64,000 nucleotides of DNA, from contig OY987336.1 in the NCBI GenBank assembly GCA_963920685.1, positions 20,224,876-20,288,875 on the forward strand, read 5' to 3'. Position 1 is the first letter of the stretch. The number at the start of each line of letters is the position of its first letter. Below are positions 31,159 to 41,750 of this stretch, piece after piece. Made by a program: the position numbers and the translations under genes. The notes under the pieces were generated by a model that searched no databases, had not been told where the DNA came from, and saw nothing but the letters and a program-made list of their open reading frames with translations. The DNA is from Polydrusus tereticollis. Taxonomy: Eukaryota > Arthropoda > Insecta > Coleoptera > Curculionidae.

Positions 31159-31630
31159 CTCTAATTACATTAATGAATTCAAGATTTTTAACTGCATAAT
31201 TATGTTTCCTTCCAGTCCAAGAGCACTTTTTGGCCAGTTTGTCGGACATTATTTTTGCTAAACTTCTTATTAAAACTTTTCCTGATGTGCCTCCGCAAAG
31301 ATAAAAAGCTGTTTCCTAAAAAAAATAGGTAAGTATAGGTATTATAAATAATATAGCAAATTTAAGAAAAATACTTTAAAATAGCGAAAGTTTGAACTGG
31401 AAAACAAACAACCTTAATAAAATTGTCAATGGAGAACAAAACAAAAAAAATGTTGGATCCCCTAGTCACCTTAGTGTATATTTTTTAATTACCTAAACTT
31501 AATTATTTCTATGTTTATTTTATTAATAGTACGAACTATTTAAAGTATTCTTAAAGTAAACTTACCAATTGTTTTTTAGCTTCAGCACTAGCTTTTAACT
31601 CATTATCAAAATCGTTCAGCTTGTCAAATT
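31159..31630 (-). CDS. Two exons of a DUF4806-type gene in the CACTA-like element
   Basis: On the minus strand an exon of uncertain start (about 31630) ends at 31566 (KFDKLNDFDNELKASAEAKK, donor GTAAGT). The next exon, 31315-31159, starts after a T-rich acceptor and reads ETAFYLCGGTSGKVLIRSLA, then KLAKKCSWTGRKHNYAVKNL, and ends in phase 1 at a GTAAGC donor. The SWTGRKHN pattern and length match the DUF4806 domain often found with animal transposons. The last exon is at 21349-21231, beyond the errantivirus. The function of DUF4806 proteins is unknown; a transposition accessory is possible. Confidence 0.65.
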
Positions 31631-33439
31631 TAGTTACCAAGAATTACATTTTTAAAACACACGTAGTGACCTACAAAACTAGTGTTATTTTCTATTTCAT
31701 TCTTAAGAATGGGATAACATTTACTGTCCTTGTTAATTTTAAAATTTTCTCTTTCTTTTATTCTATTGACAATTTGAGCTAGTGGATTCCTGGCATGTTT
31801 CATTAATAATTTTATGTCATGCCCCAAAAAGTTCTAGAAGTTAAAAGCACTGAAGGTATCTAAAGTTCCATGAACCTTACAATCATTGGCCAAATGCAAA
31901 AGATTATGGACATTATGCGAAATATATTCTGGACCATAGAGAGTACCTAGCATAATTGTCAACAAAATATTTTAATAATTCGTGTGCATAATCGTTATAA
32001 GACAAATATAAATTCGAGGATCATAAAATACGAATAGCACAATGAAGTGTAAGGAAATGTAAATATTGGCCTTTGTTAAGGGTATTTAGAAAAATTAATG
32101 GTCCTGTATACAGAAGTATTTGTCTAAACTCTGTAGCTTTAAAACGATCGATTTCTGAAAGAGTTCTTGGCTGTCTGGAAAACTCAACTGGAATATAAGG
32201 TTTAATTTCCAACAATAGCGATGACGTTGCTTGTAAATTAGTATCCAACATTCTAATATTTTGTTTAGACTTTACGCAAAATTCCATTAAACGTTTCATT
32301 ACCCCTAAACAGACTAAGTGCATGTAATCCAGCGGCACCCCCGTAACCAAATCAATCTTTAACATTTCCAGTGGGCTATCACATTTATGATATTTATCAT
32401 CAATTTTGTCTCGAAAACTTTGGTCAGTTCTTAAGATAAAATTTGTATCAGGGAATATCATTCGGCCATTTAAAAAATGACCTTCTTGACAGCATTTAGT
32501 GCAAGAATTATAGCTATTATGCCCCTTTACGCCTAATAAAAAACTTTTAGCGGGAGCATCACATATTATAGCACTTAAAACGGGAAATATTCTACACCCT
32601 TTTATAAAAACCCATTTTTTTCCAAATTTGAAAAATCATCAACAAATGGTTTTAAAAAGATTTTGACATTTTCAGGTTTTTTATGACCATGAAATATACC
32701 AGCCATAAAGGGCTTGCGTTCTGCATAATTTTTGGAATGAACCCTTAACAGAATTGGCCAAAATTGACTGGTTGAGCTTTTATAAATAGGTAAACCGTCT
32801 ATATTTAAATGAAGCTTGATGGTATTCGTGGCTAACATTGTGTTTTTCAATACTTCTTGCAAACCTCTTTCAATTCCAAAATGACAATATTGGCCACCGT
32901 TCATATTAATAATACTATCAGTATCAGGAATTCGAGGGGTATTTAAGAAAGTGCGGGAATCTTTGGGCAAGTCATCAAAATAACCTAAACCCTCTCTACA
33001 TATTTTAAGTAAATCATTTATGGCGAAAGTTGAAAGCAAGTGTCGATATTACTGTAACTGTATTTCTTATATTTTTAGAAAAAAATTTTTGTTTGTCTTC
33101 ATTAAAACCGTTGATTTTCATTTCGTTATCCTCATGTGGTACAGCAGAAATCGCGGCAGGAATATTAAAATTCGGGTAATTCGCTGATAGTTTGCAGCAA
33201 TTGTTTGCAGGAACTGAGTGGGAAACACTTGGAGAGTCATTTATATTTAGATTGTCAGTTTCTTCGGGATCTGAAGATTTAGAAATTAGGCTAGGAGACA
33301 CTGACGAGTAATCTTTTTTCTTTAAAACAATTTGTGATTGAGATAGAGACGATTTTTCCTGTTCAATTTCCTGCTTAATTATCCGTCTAAGATGGCGTTT
33401 AGTAACAAGTTTGTTTTGCTTGGTTTTGATTTTGTTCAT
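31568..33439 (-). pseudogene. CACTA/EnSpm-like transposase relic
   Basis: Minus-strand pieces in order: a basic N-terminus (33439-33014, KRHLRRIIKQEIEQEKSS); 33039-32602 with NGGQYCHFGIERGL, LHLNIDGLPIYKSS, FWPILLRVHS and PFMAGIFHG; then 32601-32021 with DAPAKSFLLGVKGH, CTKCCQEGHF and VPLDYMHLVCLGVMKRL; and a tail piece 31827-31630. These blocks are typical of the TNP-like transposases of animal CACTA-type elements. Several frame changes and stops show decay; some could be introns that I could not resolve. Confidence 0.72.
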
Positions 33440-33768
33440 TTTTCACTTCTAAAAGCACACAAAATTTAATTTACCTTACCAACAGGACCAGGTGCAGGTT
33501 TAATCATAATACCTGTAACACTTTCACTTTTCTACACAGTAATTTGACACAAATTTTAAAAAACACAACAGAACAGAAAATCAGATAAGCATTCTTCTTC
33601 TCCTTTAATGAAATTATGCTGCGCGCGCCCGCCATTTGCTATTAACGCTCAGCTCGGCGGATTTGGCGCTCGGCTTCGGCCAAGTTCGACAGTCAGCGTG
33701 ACGTCTAGGCTTGTCGCGATTGGTCGCAAAGCAAAACGTGGCGAGAAGATTTATTCTAATTGGTTCTG
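33440..33768. other. Upstream region of the CACTA transposase, GC-rich patch
   Basis: No gene seen. 33620-33760 is unusually GC-rich (GCGCGCGCCCGCC) compared with its surroundings, and directly precedes the P-like element TIR. Confidence 0.4.
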
Positions 33769-34362
33769 TCTGACCCATAGAAATAAGAGGGGCAATAAAA
33801 CTCGCTTCCCCTCTGCGCGGCTGGTGAGATTTGTTGGTCGGCCATTTAAAGACGAAATGTCAATTGGACAGCGCCAAATTTAAAATTCTGTTTTAAAGGT
33901 GGTAACCTAACCTCATATATTTTTTGTTTTATGACAAATTTTTAGATAGGCAAGTATATTATATAGAGCTACTAATAGAAGTCATTTTTTTTACTTCACA
34001 TAGGCTCAAATTATCAATGAACTATTAGTGATAACAGCTCTATATAACTTCCATAATAACATTCTAGTATCCTTGGAATGTCATATATAGTTGACTTTGC
34101 TCATTTCTAGGGATAATCAGAAATCGTAATCAAAACCAAATATTTTAGTGTAAGACATTCGCTGGCTTTGATTTTATGAAAAAATGCACTTGGTACAGGT
34201 CAGACTAAACAGCGTTTTGCTCTTTTTACAATGAGAATGTCTTTACCTGGTTAATTTCTTTAAAAAGAATACACCACAAAACCGAAGATTAAGAACATAC
34301 ACTCTCAAATTGTTTCGATGTACTATCTGAGATTACTATTACTTTGAAGTGTTCGCAATAGT

Positions 34363-34410
34363 CCTCGAGGCACGAACTTAGGAACTATATGTTCGTGCCT
34401 TCAGGACTAA
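34363..34410. repeat. Small hairpin in the P-like element
   Basis: GTCCTCGAGGCACGAAC pairs with GTTCGTGCCTTCAGGAC around a short AT loop. No function can be assigned. Confidence 0.7.
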
Positions 34411-34604
34411 AGCTGTAATATTTTTATTTTGATAGGGACACAGATAATAGGACAAGGGTAAATAATTTTTAACAAAATTGTCTCTCTTCAGATATATTAC
34501 AGCGATTTATTTACAGACAATAATTGATGAAAGTACAAACCTACAATGCAATAATAAACATTAAGTCGTATATAAATATTTTTTTCCTATATCAGTTATA
34601 TAAA

Positions 34605-34832
34605 TCATCTATTAGAATAAAAATGAAGTGTAGGTGCAAAGGCTCGTAATGGTGCTGGGTATGTTTCATGAGTGGTGGATATATTCTGTACATTTTTTAA
34701 ATGTCGAGCCATTAGCAATGCAGGCACACTGTCAAAACTTTTTTGTAAATGTTCCAAGGCATTTTCTGAAGGCAGCTGCTGTTTTTTTAATGAATAAAAG
34801 ACACTTTGCACATTTGCCACTTTTTCTTTCAA
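34605..34832 (-). pseudogene. THAP9/P-type transposase linker fragment
   Basis: The minus-strand frame reads KEKVANVQSVFYSLKKQQL, SENALEHLQKSFDS and YPAPLRAFAPTLHFYSNR. The last block matches the conserved start of the RNase H-like fold in THAP9/P-element transposases. The frame stops immediately afterwards and nothing downstream looks catalytic, so the gene is truncated. It belongs with the THAP exons at 36157-36549. Confidence 0.72.
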
Positions 34833-36156
34833 TTTCTTGTACCTAGCTGTGTACAGTTTCTTGCGATAAACAGCTTGTTTCCTTCTGAGAATTTCTGTGC
34901 TCTTTCTGAAAATGGAGGGCGAGGCACTGAAAATAAAAATAAATATGTATATAGATTCTTGTACATATTGCCTTCTACGAGTTTTACTCTATAAGGACCT
35001 TTTATTATTTCATATTAGTTAGGTAATTTAGTTTTTAGTCAAGTATTAAATGTTACTTACGCTTAGAGGATGAATTAAAAGTGAATATTGGTAAAAGTAA
35101 TAGCAAATTTTACAAAATATTACCAATTTTTATAGTACAGCATATACATTTACTAATGGTACTACCAAAGCTTGTTTACATAGTAGGTCAATACAGAAAT
35201 TTTTTTTTAAATTAAATACATACAATGTGACAGTAATTAAAAATAATATAAACCCTTACAATACTACAATTATAAGTAAAGAAGTCCAAAAGTATAAAAC
35301 ACATTATTAAATAAAAATGTAAATGTCTAATAATTAGGTGTTTTGTTAAGTCTGCAATGATCCATTATGGCAGCATGTTAATATTTGTGGGCAGTAGGAT
35401 CTTTGTCAATAATAGCCCTTTGACATAACGGTGTAGTCATAATATTGTATATTGTTATGACAAGAAATGGCATAATAAATAAACAAAAGTTGTTAATAAA
35501 CAAGCTAGGCACCAAAATTTTATTTAAAACACTTTGTGATTTTTATACCTATAATTGTGAATTCCTCTAATCACTCTAACTCTTCTTCATCTTGTACTGC
35601 TATCAGTGCTAGTATCGAGAATAAAGGAATGAGTGTTCTACATTTAGAGAAGCCTTCCGAGCTTGTACAAGTTGCACTTTTTGGAGTACTAAAATATTGT
35701 GAAACTTTTTGAATATAAACTAACTTGACAACCAACCTCAGTACCTACATAAAATAAACTGTTATGTGGAAAGGCTCAAACCCACACAATTTGAAAAAAT
35801 CTAAATGCTTAGTGGCAAATAGGTACCTACCCACCTGAAAATGTCAGAAACTACTACAGTACGCAATATGATCATTTTATACAGTGTGTTTGGAAATAGT
35901 GGTACCTAACTTTAAGGGCAGCGTTTATTTGCAGCCCATATCATGACATTTAAATGAAATTTTACAGCCATATTTTTTCAGGGCCCCTGCTCAATAGAAT
36001 TTTCTTATCCTTAAGTGAATCATTCTCAGTAATTTTCAATTTAAATAAACATGTTAAATTATAAAGTACATACCTTCTTTTTCTCTTTACGATTGGGGGT
36101 CTTTTTGATTTATTCCCTATGGCACTTGCACTTAGACGTTGAAGATGAATTTGAAT

Positions 36157-36549
36157 CTACTGACACAAAGGATGTGTAGTTGCTTCTATATTGCTTATAT
36201 CTGAACTAGTTTCTTGTATAGCTGCAATATCTGATGGTATGTCACATTTTTTTAATAAAGGAACTACTCCTGGCTTTAAAAATTTCTTTTCTTCCGCATA
36301 AATGAAATCATTGGTGTCGAAGTGTTGTGAGCACACCATTTTGTGTTTGGCTCAAGTCCATTTCCCGAGTATACCTAGGGCATTAAGCCATTTATTTAAT
36401 ACGTTTGTGTCCTGTGGAAACCTGAAAAATATGGGTAATGTAATTGCTTGATTATTTATCTTAAGTATCATAAATATATGAATACCAACTTACTGAAAAA
36501 ACGAAATTCCCGATGATTGTGGCTTACACCCACTTACAGAACAAGTCAT
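36157..36549 (-). pseudogene. THAP domain, two exons, one in-frame stop
   Basis: Exon 1 (36549-36494) reads MTCSVSGCKPQSSGISFF and ends in phase 2 at GTAAGT. Exon 2 (36421-36157) completes the codon and reads FPQDTNVLNKWLNALGILGK, a TGA, then MVCSQHFDTNDFIYAEEKK and FLKPGVVPLL. These give the C2CH zinc-binding residues (C, C, C, H) and the terminal PGVVP of a THAP DNA-binding domain. The intron position is the same as in the THAP pseudogene at 62154. One in-frame TGA near 36352 breaks it. Confidence 0.82.
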
Positions 36550-37009
36550 GATTTTTAATAAACCAAAAACAATAATACACAATCGTCAATTCAATAGTAA
36601 AACAGCACCCTTAAAACCTACAGCAAAAAATGCGAAACACGTGAATACAGAAAATGAGGTTATTTTACTTGTAAACAAAACAAATTTGTAGGGGAAGTGA
36701 CATATCATCTGACATTTCGTCTTTAAATGGCGGCCCCCTTGGCGTTCCAACAAATTTGGATGCGCAGTCGTCGAAGCGTATTCTACTGTCCCCTCCTATT
36801 CTATGGTCTGACCCCAAGGAATTAAGGCAAAGGAGCCAAGTTTTTACGCTATCATATGCCTAAAAAAAAAGATATATACGTAGGTATGGGTAGGTACTAG
36901 GTACCAACGACTCGTTACCATGTCTATGGTATGTACCTTTGTTGAGCTTGTTTAAAAATCATAATGTTCTTATTAAAATTTATTTTTTTCTTTATTTGAG
37001 ACATATCAA

Positions 37010-37128
37010 ATAGGTTTCGTTTCGGCAAAACGTTTTAGAAATGTAGCCGTGTAGTTTCTATCAACGTTTCATTGGAAACTTTAAAGGGGTTACTTGAAAC
37101 GTTTCAGAAAGGTTTTGTGTTTACTGGG
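37010..37128. repeat. Right subterminal repeats and TIR of the CACTA-like element
   Basis: Copies of AAACGTTT-type motifs (for example 37029, 37064, 37097) lead into GTTTACTGGG at the edge, mirroring the left end. Confidence 0.75.
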
Positions 37129-38975
37129 AATGCTAGCGTCGCAAAGAAACAAACCGTTATGCCTGACTTATCCAAGAGCATTCCAACTTTTAGTGGAGAC
37201 AATTTATCCCAAAGTAGACTGTGGATAGAGAAGAATACCAGAATAGGTTCTTCATATCGAGTGGAGATTGATGTCAACATAGATGGAAAACAGCTAAGTC
37301 TTTCAACTATTTTAGATACTGGTAGTGCTATATCTTTAATAATTTCGTCTCTTATACCTTCACATTTAATTGAAAAAGATTTATGCCCTATAAGGCCTTT
37401 CAGGGAATCAACAATTCTGTTTTGAATAGTATTGGCATTTTTAAAACAAATTTGTTTCTTAATGATTTGAGGTTAGATATAGATTTTTATGTTGTGCCTG
37501 ATGGTACAATAAAATCTGCTTGTTTATTAGGTAGGGATTTTATAGTGCAGAATAACCTCTCTATCACTTTTGATGATCAAGTGGTAATATCTAAATAGCT
37601 TCAGCGTAGTTTAGAGTCAGAGAACGATATTTTTCCTATTGATTTACCATCTCAACCTTTGAATGACTTTGAGTTAAATATCAATCCTGATCTGGAACCT
37701 CGGTTAAGAGGGAAATTTATGGAGGGTTTTGAAAATAACTATCTAAATGCTGTTAAGCCTGCAGCACCAGAAACACAGTTTGAGATGTCTATTAGAGTAA
37801 AACCAAATCATAATCCATTCTTTTTCAGACCAAGACGACTATCATTTTTTGAAAAAAATGAGGTTAGTAAAATTGTACACGAACTATTAGATAAAGGTAT
37901 TATTCGTAAAAGTAGTTCGGAATATAGTTCTCCAATCGTACTTGTAGCTAGGAAGCCTGCAGGGCTGAGAATGTGCGTTGATTACCGCAAATTAAATGAT
38001 ATTGTTATTCGGGATAATTGGCCCCTTCCGTTAATTGACGATCAAATTGAGTTTTTGCGAAATAAAAAGTTTTTCACTCAGCTTGATTTAAAAGATGCGT
38101 TTCATCACGTTTCTATTAGCGAGGATTCGATAAGTTATACTAGTTTTGTTACTCATAATTGTCAGTATGAATATTTGAAGATGCCTTTTGGGCTCAAGAA
38201 TAGTCCTGCAAATTTTAGCCGCTATATTCACCTAATTTTCAAAGATCTTATTGAAGAAAATAAGCTGTGTATTTATGCTGATGATATTTGTATACCCACT
38301 AAAACGTTTGAAGAAAATTTAATTATTGTAAATGAAGTTTTTACTTTATTAGTCAAGAATCATTTAGAGTTAAACTTGGCAAAATGTTAATTTTTTAAGG
38401 AAAGTATTCAGTTTTTAGGATACACGATAACTGAAAATTGTATCTCTCCGGCAAGTCATAATATCGAGGCAATTCAGTCATACCCAGTCCCAAAAAACTT
38501 TAAAGACATTCAAAGTTTTATAGGTCTGACATCTTATTTTCGACGTTTCATAAAAGATTATGCTATTCTTGCAAAACCATTGTATGATTTGCTAAAAAAA
38601 AGTGCTGTATTCAAATTTGGGGAGGAGGAGTTTAAATCTTTTGAAACTTTAAAGTCTTTGCTTATTGAAGCACCGGTTTTAGCTATTTATGACCCAAAAG
38701 CAGAAACCCAATTACACTGTGATAATTCTTCACACGCCTTTGGTGGTATTTTAATTCAGAAACAGAGCGATTGTAAGTTTCACCCAGTATTTTATTTTTC
38801 AAAAAGAACTACTCCTGCTGAGAGTAAACTTCACAGTTTTGAGTTAGAAATGTTAGGAATTGTTAATGCTTTAAAAATATTTAGAATCTATTTACAGGGT
38901 ATAGAGTTTAAGATTATTACTGACTGTAACAGTGTGAAGTTAGCTTTACAGAAAAAAGATATAAACCCAAGAATT
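37129..38975 (+). pseudogene. Ty3/Gypsy protease-RT-RNase H, decayed
   Basis: A short gag remnant (MPDLSKSIPTFSGD) is fused by deletion to an aspartic protease (ILDTGSAISLI near 37313). After a frameshift near 37395 come RT blocks (LRMCVDYRKLNDI, FTQLDLKDAFHHV, KMPFGLKNSPANF, IYADDI near 38272) and RNase H up to NPRILRW at 38975. In-frame stops occur at 37596 and 38388. The catalytic YADD and DTGS remain, but integrase is absent because the sequence switches to an I-type element at about 38975. The 5' gag part lies at 20477-20720. Confidence 0.85.
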
Positions 38976-41318
38976 TTGCGTTGGTCAGTAACTATATCAA
39001 CGTGATAACGCAAATCTTGAAGGAAAGGAGAATCTATATACGAGGGCCAAAATCAGGAAAACTAGCAGGTCCTCAAACAAGCTATAAAGGTATTCAGCAG
39101 GGATCACCACTTAGCCCACTACTCTTCAACATATACACAAGCAACTTTAAAGAAAATCTAACAGGAAATGTCAAAATGTTGCAGTATGCGGACGACCTAG
39201 TGGTGTACTGTACAGGAAACAAAATTTACAGTTGTATGGAAGAATTGCAAAGCACCTTCAGAAACATAGAGGATTGGATGGAGGAAAATGAAATGAAAAT
39301 ATCTGTTAATAAGACTAAAGCAATGATATTCAGTAAGGGTAGGAGACACCCGCAAAGAAGTTTAAGATACAAGGGTAGTCCAATAGAAATCGTGGACAGC
39401 TATAAATACCTGGGAGTGGTTTTTGACTCTACTATGAGGTGGACAATGAACATAGACAACATATGCAAAAAGGCAGCGAAAACAATAAATGTCATGAAAA
39501 CATTGACAAAAGTGTGGTGGGGTGCTTACCCAAAGATCCTCTTGATGATCTACAAAGCTATGATTAGGTCACATCTAGACTATGGCACTATGACCTTCAA
39601 AACATCACAAACTAACTGGAATAGGCTAAATAAAATACAATTCCAAGCACTAAGAATAGTTATTGGAAGCATGAAGTCCACACCCACCAATGTGATTCTA
39701 GCTGAAACTGCAGAATGGCCACTTGACTTTCGAAGATACTGGCTGTCTGCCAAGTTTGCTCTTAAACACCTCGCACTGAACAATAGTCTAGTAACAAAAA
39801 CCCTAATGGCATTTTTTGTAATGTACAATGAAAACCCGCAGTACTGGAGAAACTCGAATGCACCTCCTATCATGGAAGGGTTTGATCTAGCACTACAATA
39901 CGTGGACAGAATTAAAAAATCAAAAAGACAGCCCTGTTATGAAATGGACTATTGGAGTCAGTTCATGGAAATCCCATCCTATGACACAAATATTAAAAAA
40001 GATGAAAAATATAGTCCTCAGATCTTCAAAGAAATTCTAAGGAAGGAATTCCAGTACTACACGGTGGTATACACAGATGGTTCAGTGGATCCAGAGACAA
40101 ACAAATGTGGAATAAGTGTATTCTGTCCAGATTTAGACCAAAGAATATATTTAAAACTAACGGATGGGACAAATATTTGTACAGTAGAGATAACTGAAAT
40201 CAAGACAGCAATCCAAAAAATCAAGAAATTAAGCAATAGAATGGTAATAGCCTCAGACCCGAAAAGTGGAATACAGATGATATGGAGAACGGGGATTCAA
40301 GCAAGAAGTGAATATAGTGCCCTACAGGTTAAAAGGGAAATCTACGAAGCTAGGGAGACAGGAGTTGAAATAAGGCTGATGTGGGTGCCTGGACACTGTG
40401 GAATAAAGGGGAATGAAATGGCGGATCAGCTGGCCGACAAAGGAAGATTGGAGGGGGAGCTTTTGGGTAATAGGCTACATTATACCGACTTCTATAAAAC
40501 AGTAAAATATTCAATATGGAAGAACTGCAGCATAAACTATCGTAGAATCAGCAACTCTAAAGGAGGAAAATATTTCAATATTCAACCGGACTTCCCCAAA
40601 ATCCCATGGTTCAGTACCATTGCAAGAATAAAAAGAAGAGATGTAACTAGTCTGTCCAGAATGAGGTCAGCGCACTGTCTAACTCCTTATCACCTTAACA
40701 AAATAAAAGTGAAGGATAACCCTAACCGTGATTGTGGAGAACTGGGAGACTTAAATCATGTAATTCTAGGATGCAACATGAATAATAATGCAAAGGAGTT
40801 ATATAGGAAAATCAGCAAAAGGCTGCCCGCACCAATACATATAAATGATATACTTGCGAAGCCTCAAGGATACTCTGCGAGAGAGGTCTGTAAATTTTTG
40901 CATACATATCAAATCAATATTTAACATAGTATCTGCTAGTTTTTATTTAATTTTTTGCTTTATGTGTTATGTAATGCATGTCGCGCTTGCTTGAATATAT
41001 TCTGCATTGAATAGCTTAAGTAGTTATACCGCTTCAATAACCAAACTAATATGCCTTCCTATCACCCCCTACTATTACTGGAGCAAACCCCAGTGTGAAA
41101 TGTCCTGACACACCACAGGACGAGAAGAGTTTTGTTTTCAATTCCTCCGTTATCATTTCCTAGTTAACATATCCTCGGGAAGAAAGAAGATACGAAAATA
41201 GGTAGGGGAACTTCCTCGATGCATTTCAGGTGCGCCTATTTTTAAGATAGAAAGTCTTGGCTGGATGCCGAGAGGCAAGAGGTCATTGTAACCCTAAAAG
41301 AAGAAGAAGAAGAACTAA
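38975..41318 (+). mobile_element. 5'-truncated I-type non-LTR element with RNase H
   Basis: The insert starts within the RT, carries one long frame to 40924, a 3' UTR of about 370 bp and ends in a GAA/AAG triplet tail at 41299-41318. I-clade elements end in short tandem repeats and encode RNase H, which fits. The Gypsy sequence is not seen again to the right. Confidence 0.82.
38978..40924 (+). CDS. I-type RT (partial) plus RNase H and C-terminal zinc motif
   Basis: The frame is open for about 648 codons without a native ATG. It has the RT palm (GIQQGSPLSPLLFNI, QYADDLVVY), thumb, and an RNase H domain with all four acidic residues (VYTDGSVD; E of VEITEIKTA; SDPKSGI; WVPGHCGIKGNEMADQLAD). It ends with a CGELGDLNHVILGC zinc-binding segment. 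Upstream RT motifs, endonuclease and ORF1 are missing. RT and RNase H act together in cDNA synthesis. The frame has no stop, so the truncation is probably recent. Confidence 0.88.
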   Translation, partial: ALVSNYINVITQILKERRIYIRGPKSGKLAGPQTSYKGIQQGSPLSPLLFNIYTSNFKENLTGNVKMLQYADDLVVYCTGNKIYSCMEELQSTFRNIEDWMEENEMKISVNKTKAMIFSKGRRHPQRSLRYKGSPIEIVDSYKYLGVVFDSTMRWTMNIDNICKKAAKTINVMKTLTKVWWGAYPKILLMIYKAMIRSHLDYGTMTFKTSQTNWNRLNKIQFQALRIVIGSMKSTPTNVILAETAEWPLDFRRYWLSAKFALKHLALNNSLVTKTLMAFFVMYNENPQYWRNSNAPPIMEGFDLALQYVDRIKKSKRQPCYEMDYWSQFMEIPSYDTNIKKDEKYSPQIFKEILRKEFQYYTVVYTDGSVDPETNKCGISVFCPDLDQRIYLKLTDGTNICTVEITEIKTAIQKIKKLSNRMVIASDPKSGIQMIWRTGIQARSEYSALQVKREIYEARETGVEIRLMWVPGHCGIKGNEMADQLADKGRLEGELLGNRLHYTDFYKTVKYSIWKNCSINYRRISNSKGGKYFNIQPDFPKIPWFSTIARIKRRDVTSLSRMRSAHCLTPYHLNKIKVKDNPNRDCGELGDLNHVILGCNMNNNAKELYRKISKRLPAPIHINDILAKPQGYSAREVCKFLHTYQINI

Positions 41319-41458
41319 GACTAGACTTTAACCTAACTTTGATGTTTTTATATACCAGAGCAAACTTTTGATTAACACGATTTTCACTTTTGATATATTT
41401 TGCCGTCTGTGTCTAACTAATAAGGTAGCGGTTCTCCTGAATTAAATTGTTTATAAAC

Positions 41459-41577
41459 ATGTGTGATTTGGAGGAGAAAAAAAATTATCAATGCAGCGAT
41501 CCAACAGAGCTTTTTACACAACAAAAACAAAAAATAAAAACTGAGAACAGTGACGATGAGGAAACGGCACAAATTAG
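41459..41577 (+). CDS. Host gene exon 1: acidic leader
   Basis: ATG 41459 opens 39 codons (MCDLEEKKNYQCSDPTELF, then KTENSDDEETAQI) and the exon ends in phase 2 at AG|GTGAGT. It joins exon 2 at 44290 so that AG plus G makes Arg. The acidic, Lys-Thr-Glu-rich leader resembles the first exons of insect zinc-finger genes, but no domain is present here. The intron contains a jockey-type element. I do not recognise the gene. Confidence 0.6.
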
Positions 41578-41712
41578 GTGAGTTTGCTCATCTCGGAATT
41601 CTATTTATTTGTGTTTCATTGAAAGTAGGTACCCTCATAATTAATTGTCTGTTAATTTTTTTTCTTAAAACTATTTTTTTTTTTTAAATAAGTACAGTAG
41701 GTAATTCTAATT

Positions 41713-41719
41713 TTTAAAT

Positions 41720-41750
<31 letters not shown>

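Larger units (their letters stand above)
33769..36811 (-). mobile_element. P-like element with TIRs and a truncated THAP transposase gene
   Basis: Inverted sequences of about 110 bp at 33769-33880 and 36702-36811 share TTTAAATGGC, GACGAAATGTC and an AGGGG-rich outer part. Between them a minus-strand gene encodes a THAP domain and the following coiled-coil region of a THAP9/P-element-type transposase, but no catalytic domain is recognisable. Ends were placed by the inverted match only and may be off by several bases; an 8-bp duplication was not identified. Confidence 0.65.
20721..37128 (-). mobile_element. CACTA/EnSpm-like element with nested insertions
   Basis: The ends are CCCAGTAAAC (20721) and its inverse GTTTACTGGG (37128), with subterminal repeats of an AAACGTTTC core at both ends. 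Minus-strand genes inside are a TNP-type transposase relic and a DUF4806-type gene. After removing the errantivirus (21545-30884) and the P-like element (33769-36811) about 4 kb of its own sequence remains. AATG occurs near both edges (20711 and 37129), but the target duplication is not clean. The terminal CCC is unlike the usual CAC of this superfamily, so the class name is tentative. Confidence 0.6.

Noticed and set aside
37072..37128. First codons of a frame beginning METLKGLLETF
   Set aside because: This part is the CACTA-like terminal repeat fused in frame to Gypsy sequence; it is not a native start.
20711..37138. Ten-base target duplication of the CACTA-like element
   Set aside because: AATG occurs on both sides, but the remaining bases disagree and the distance to the terminus differs, so no duplication length is claimed.
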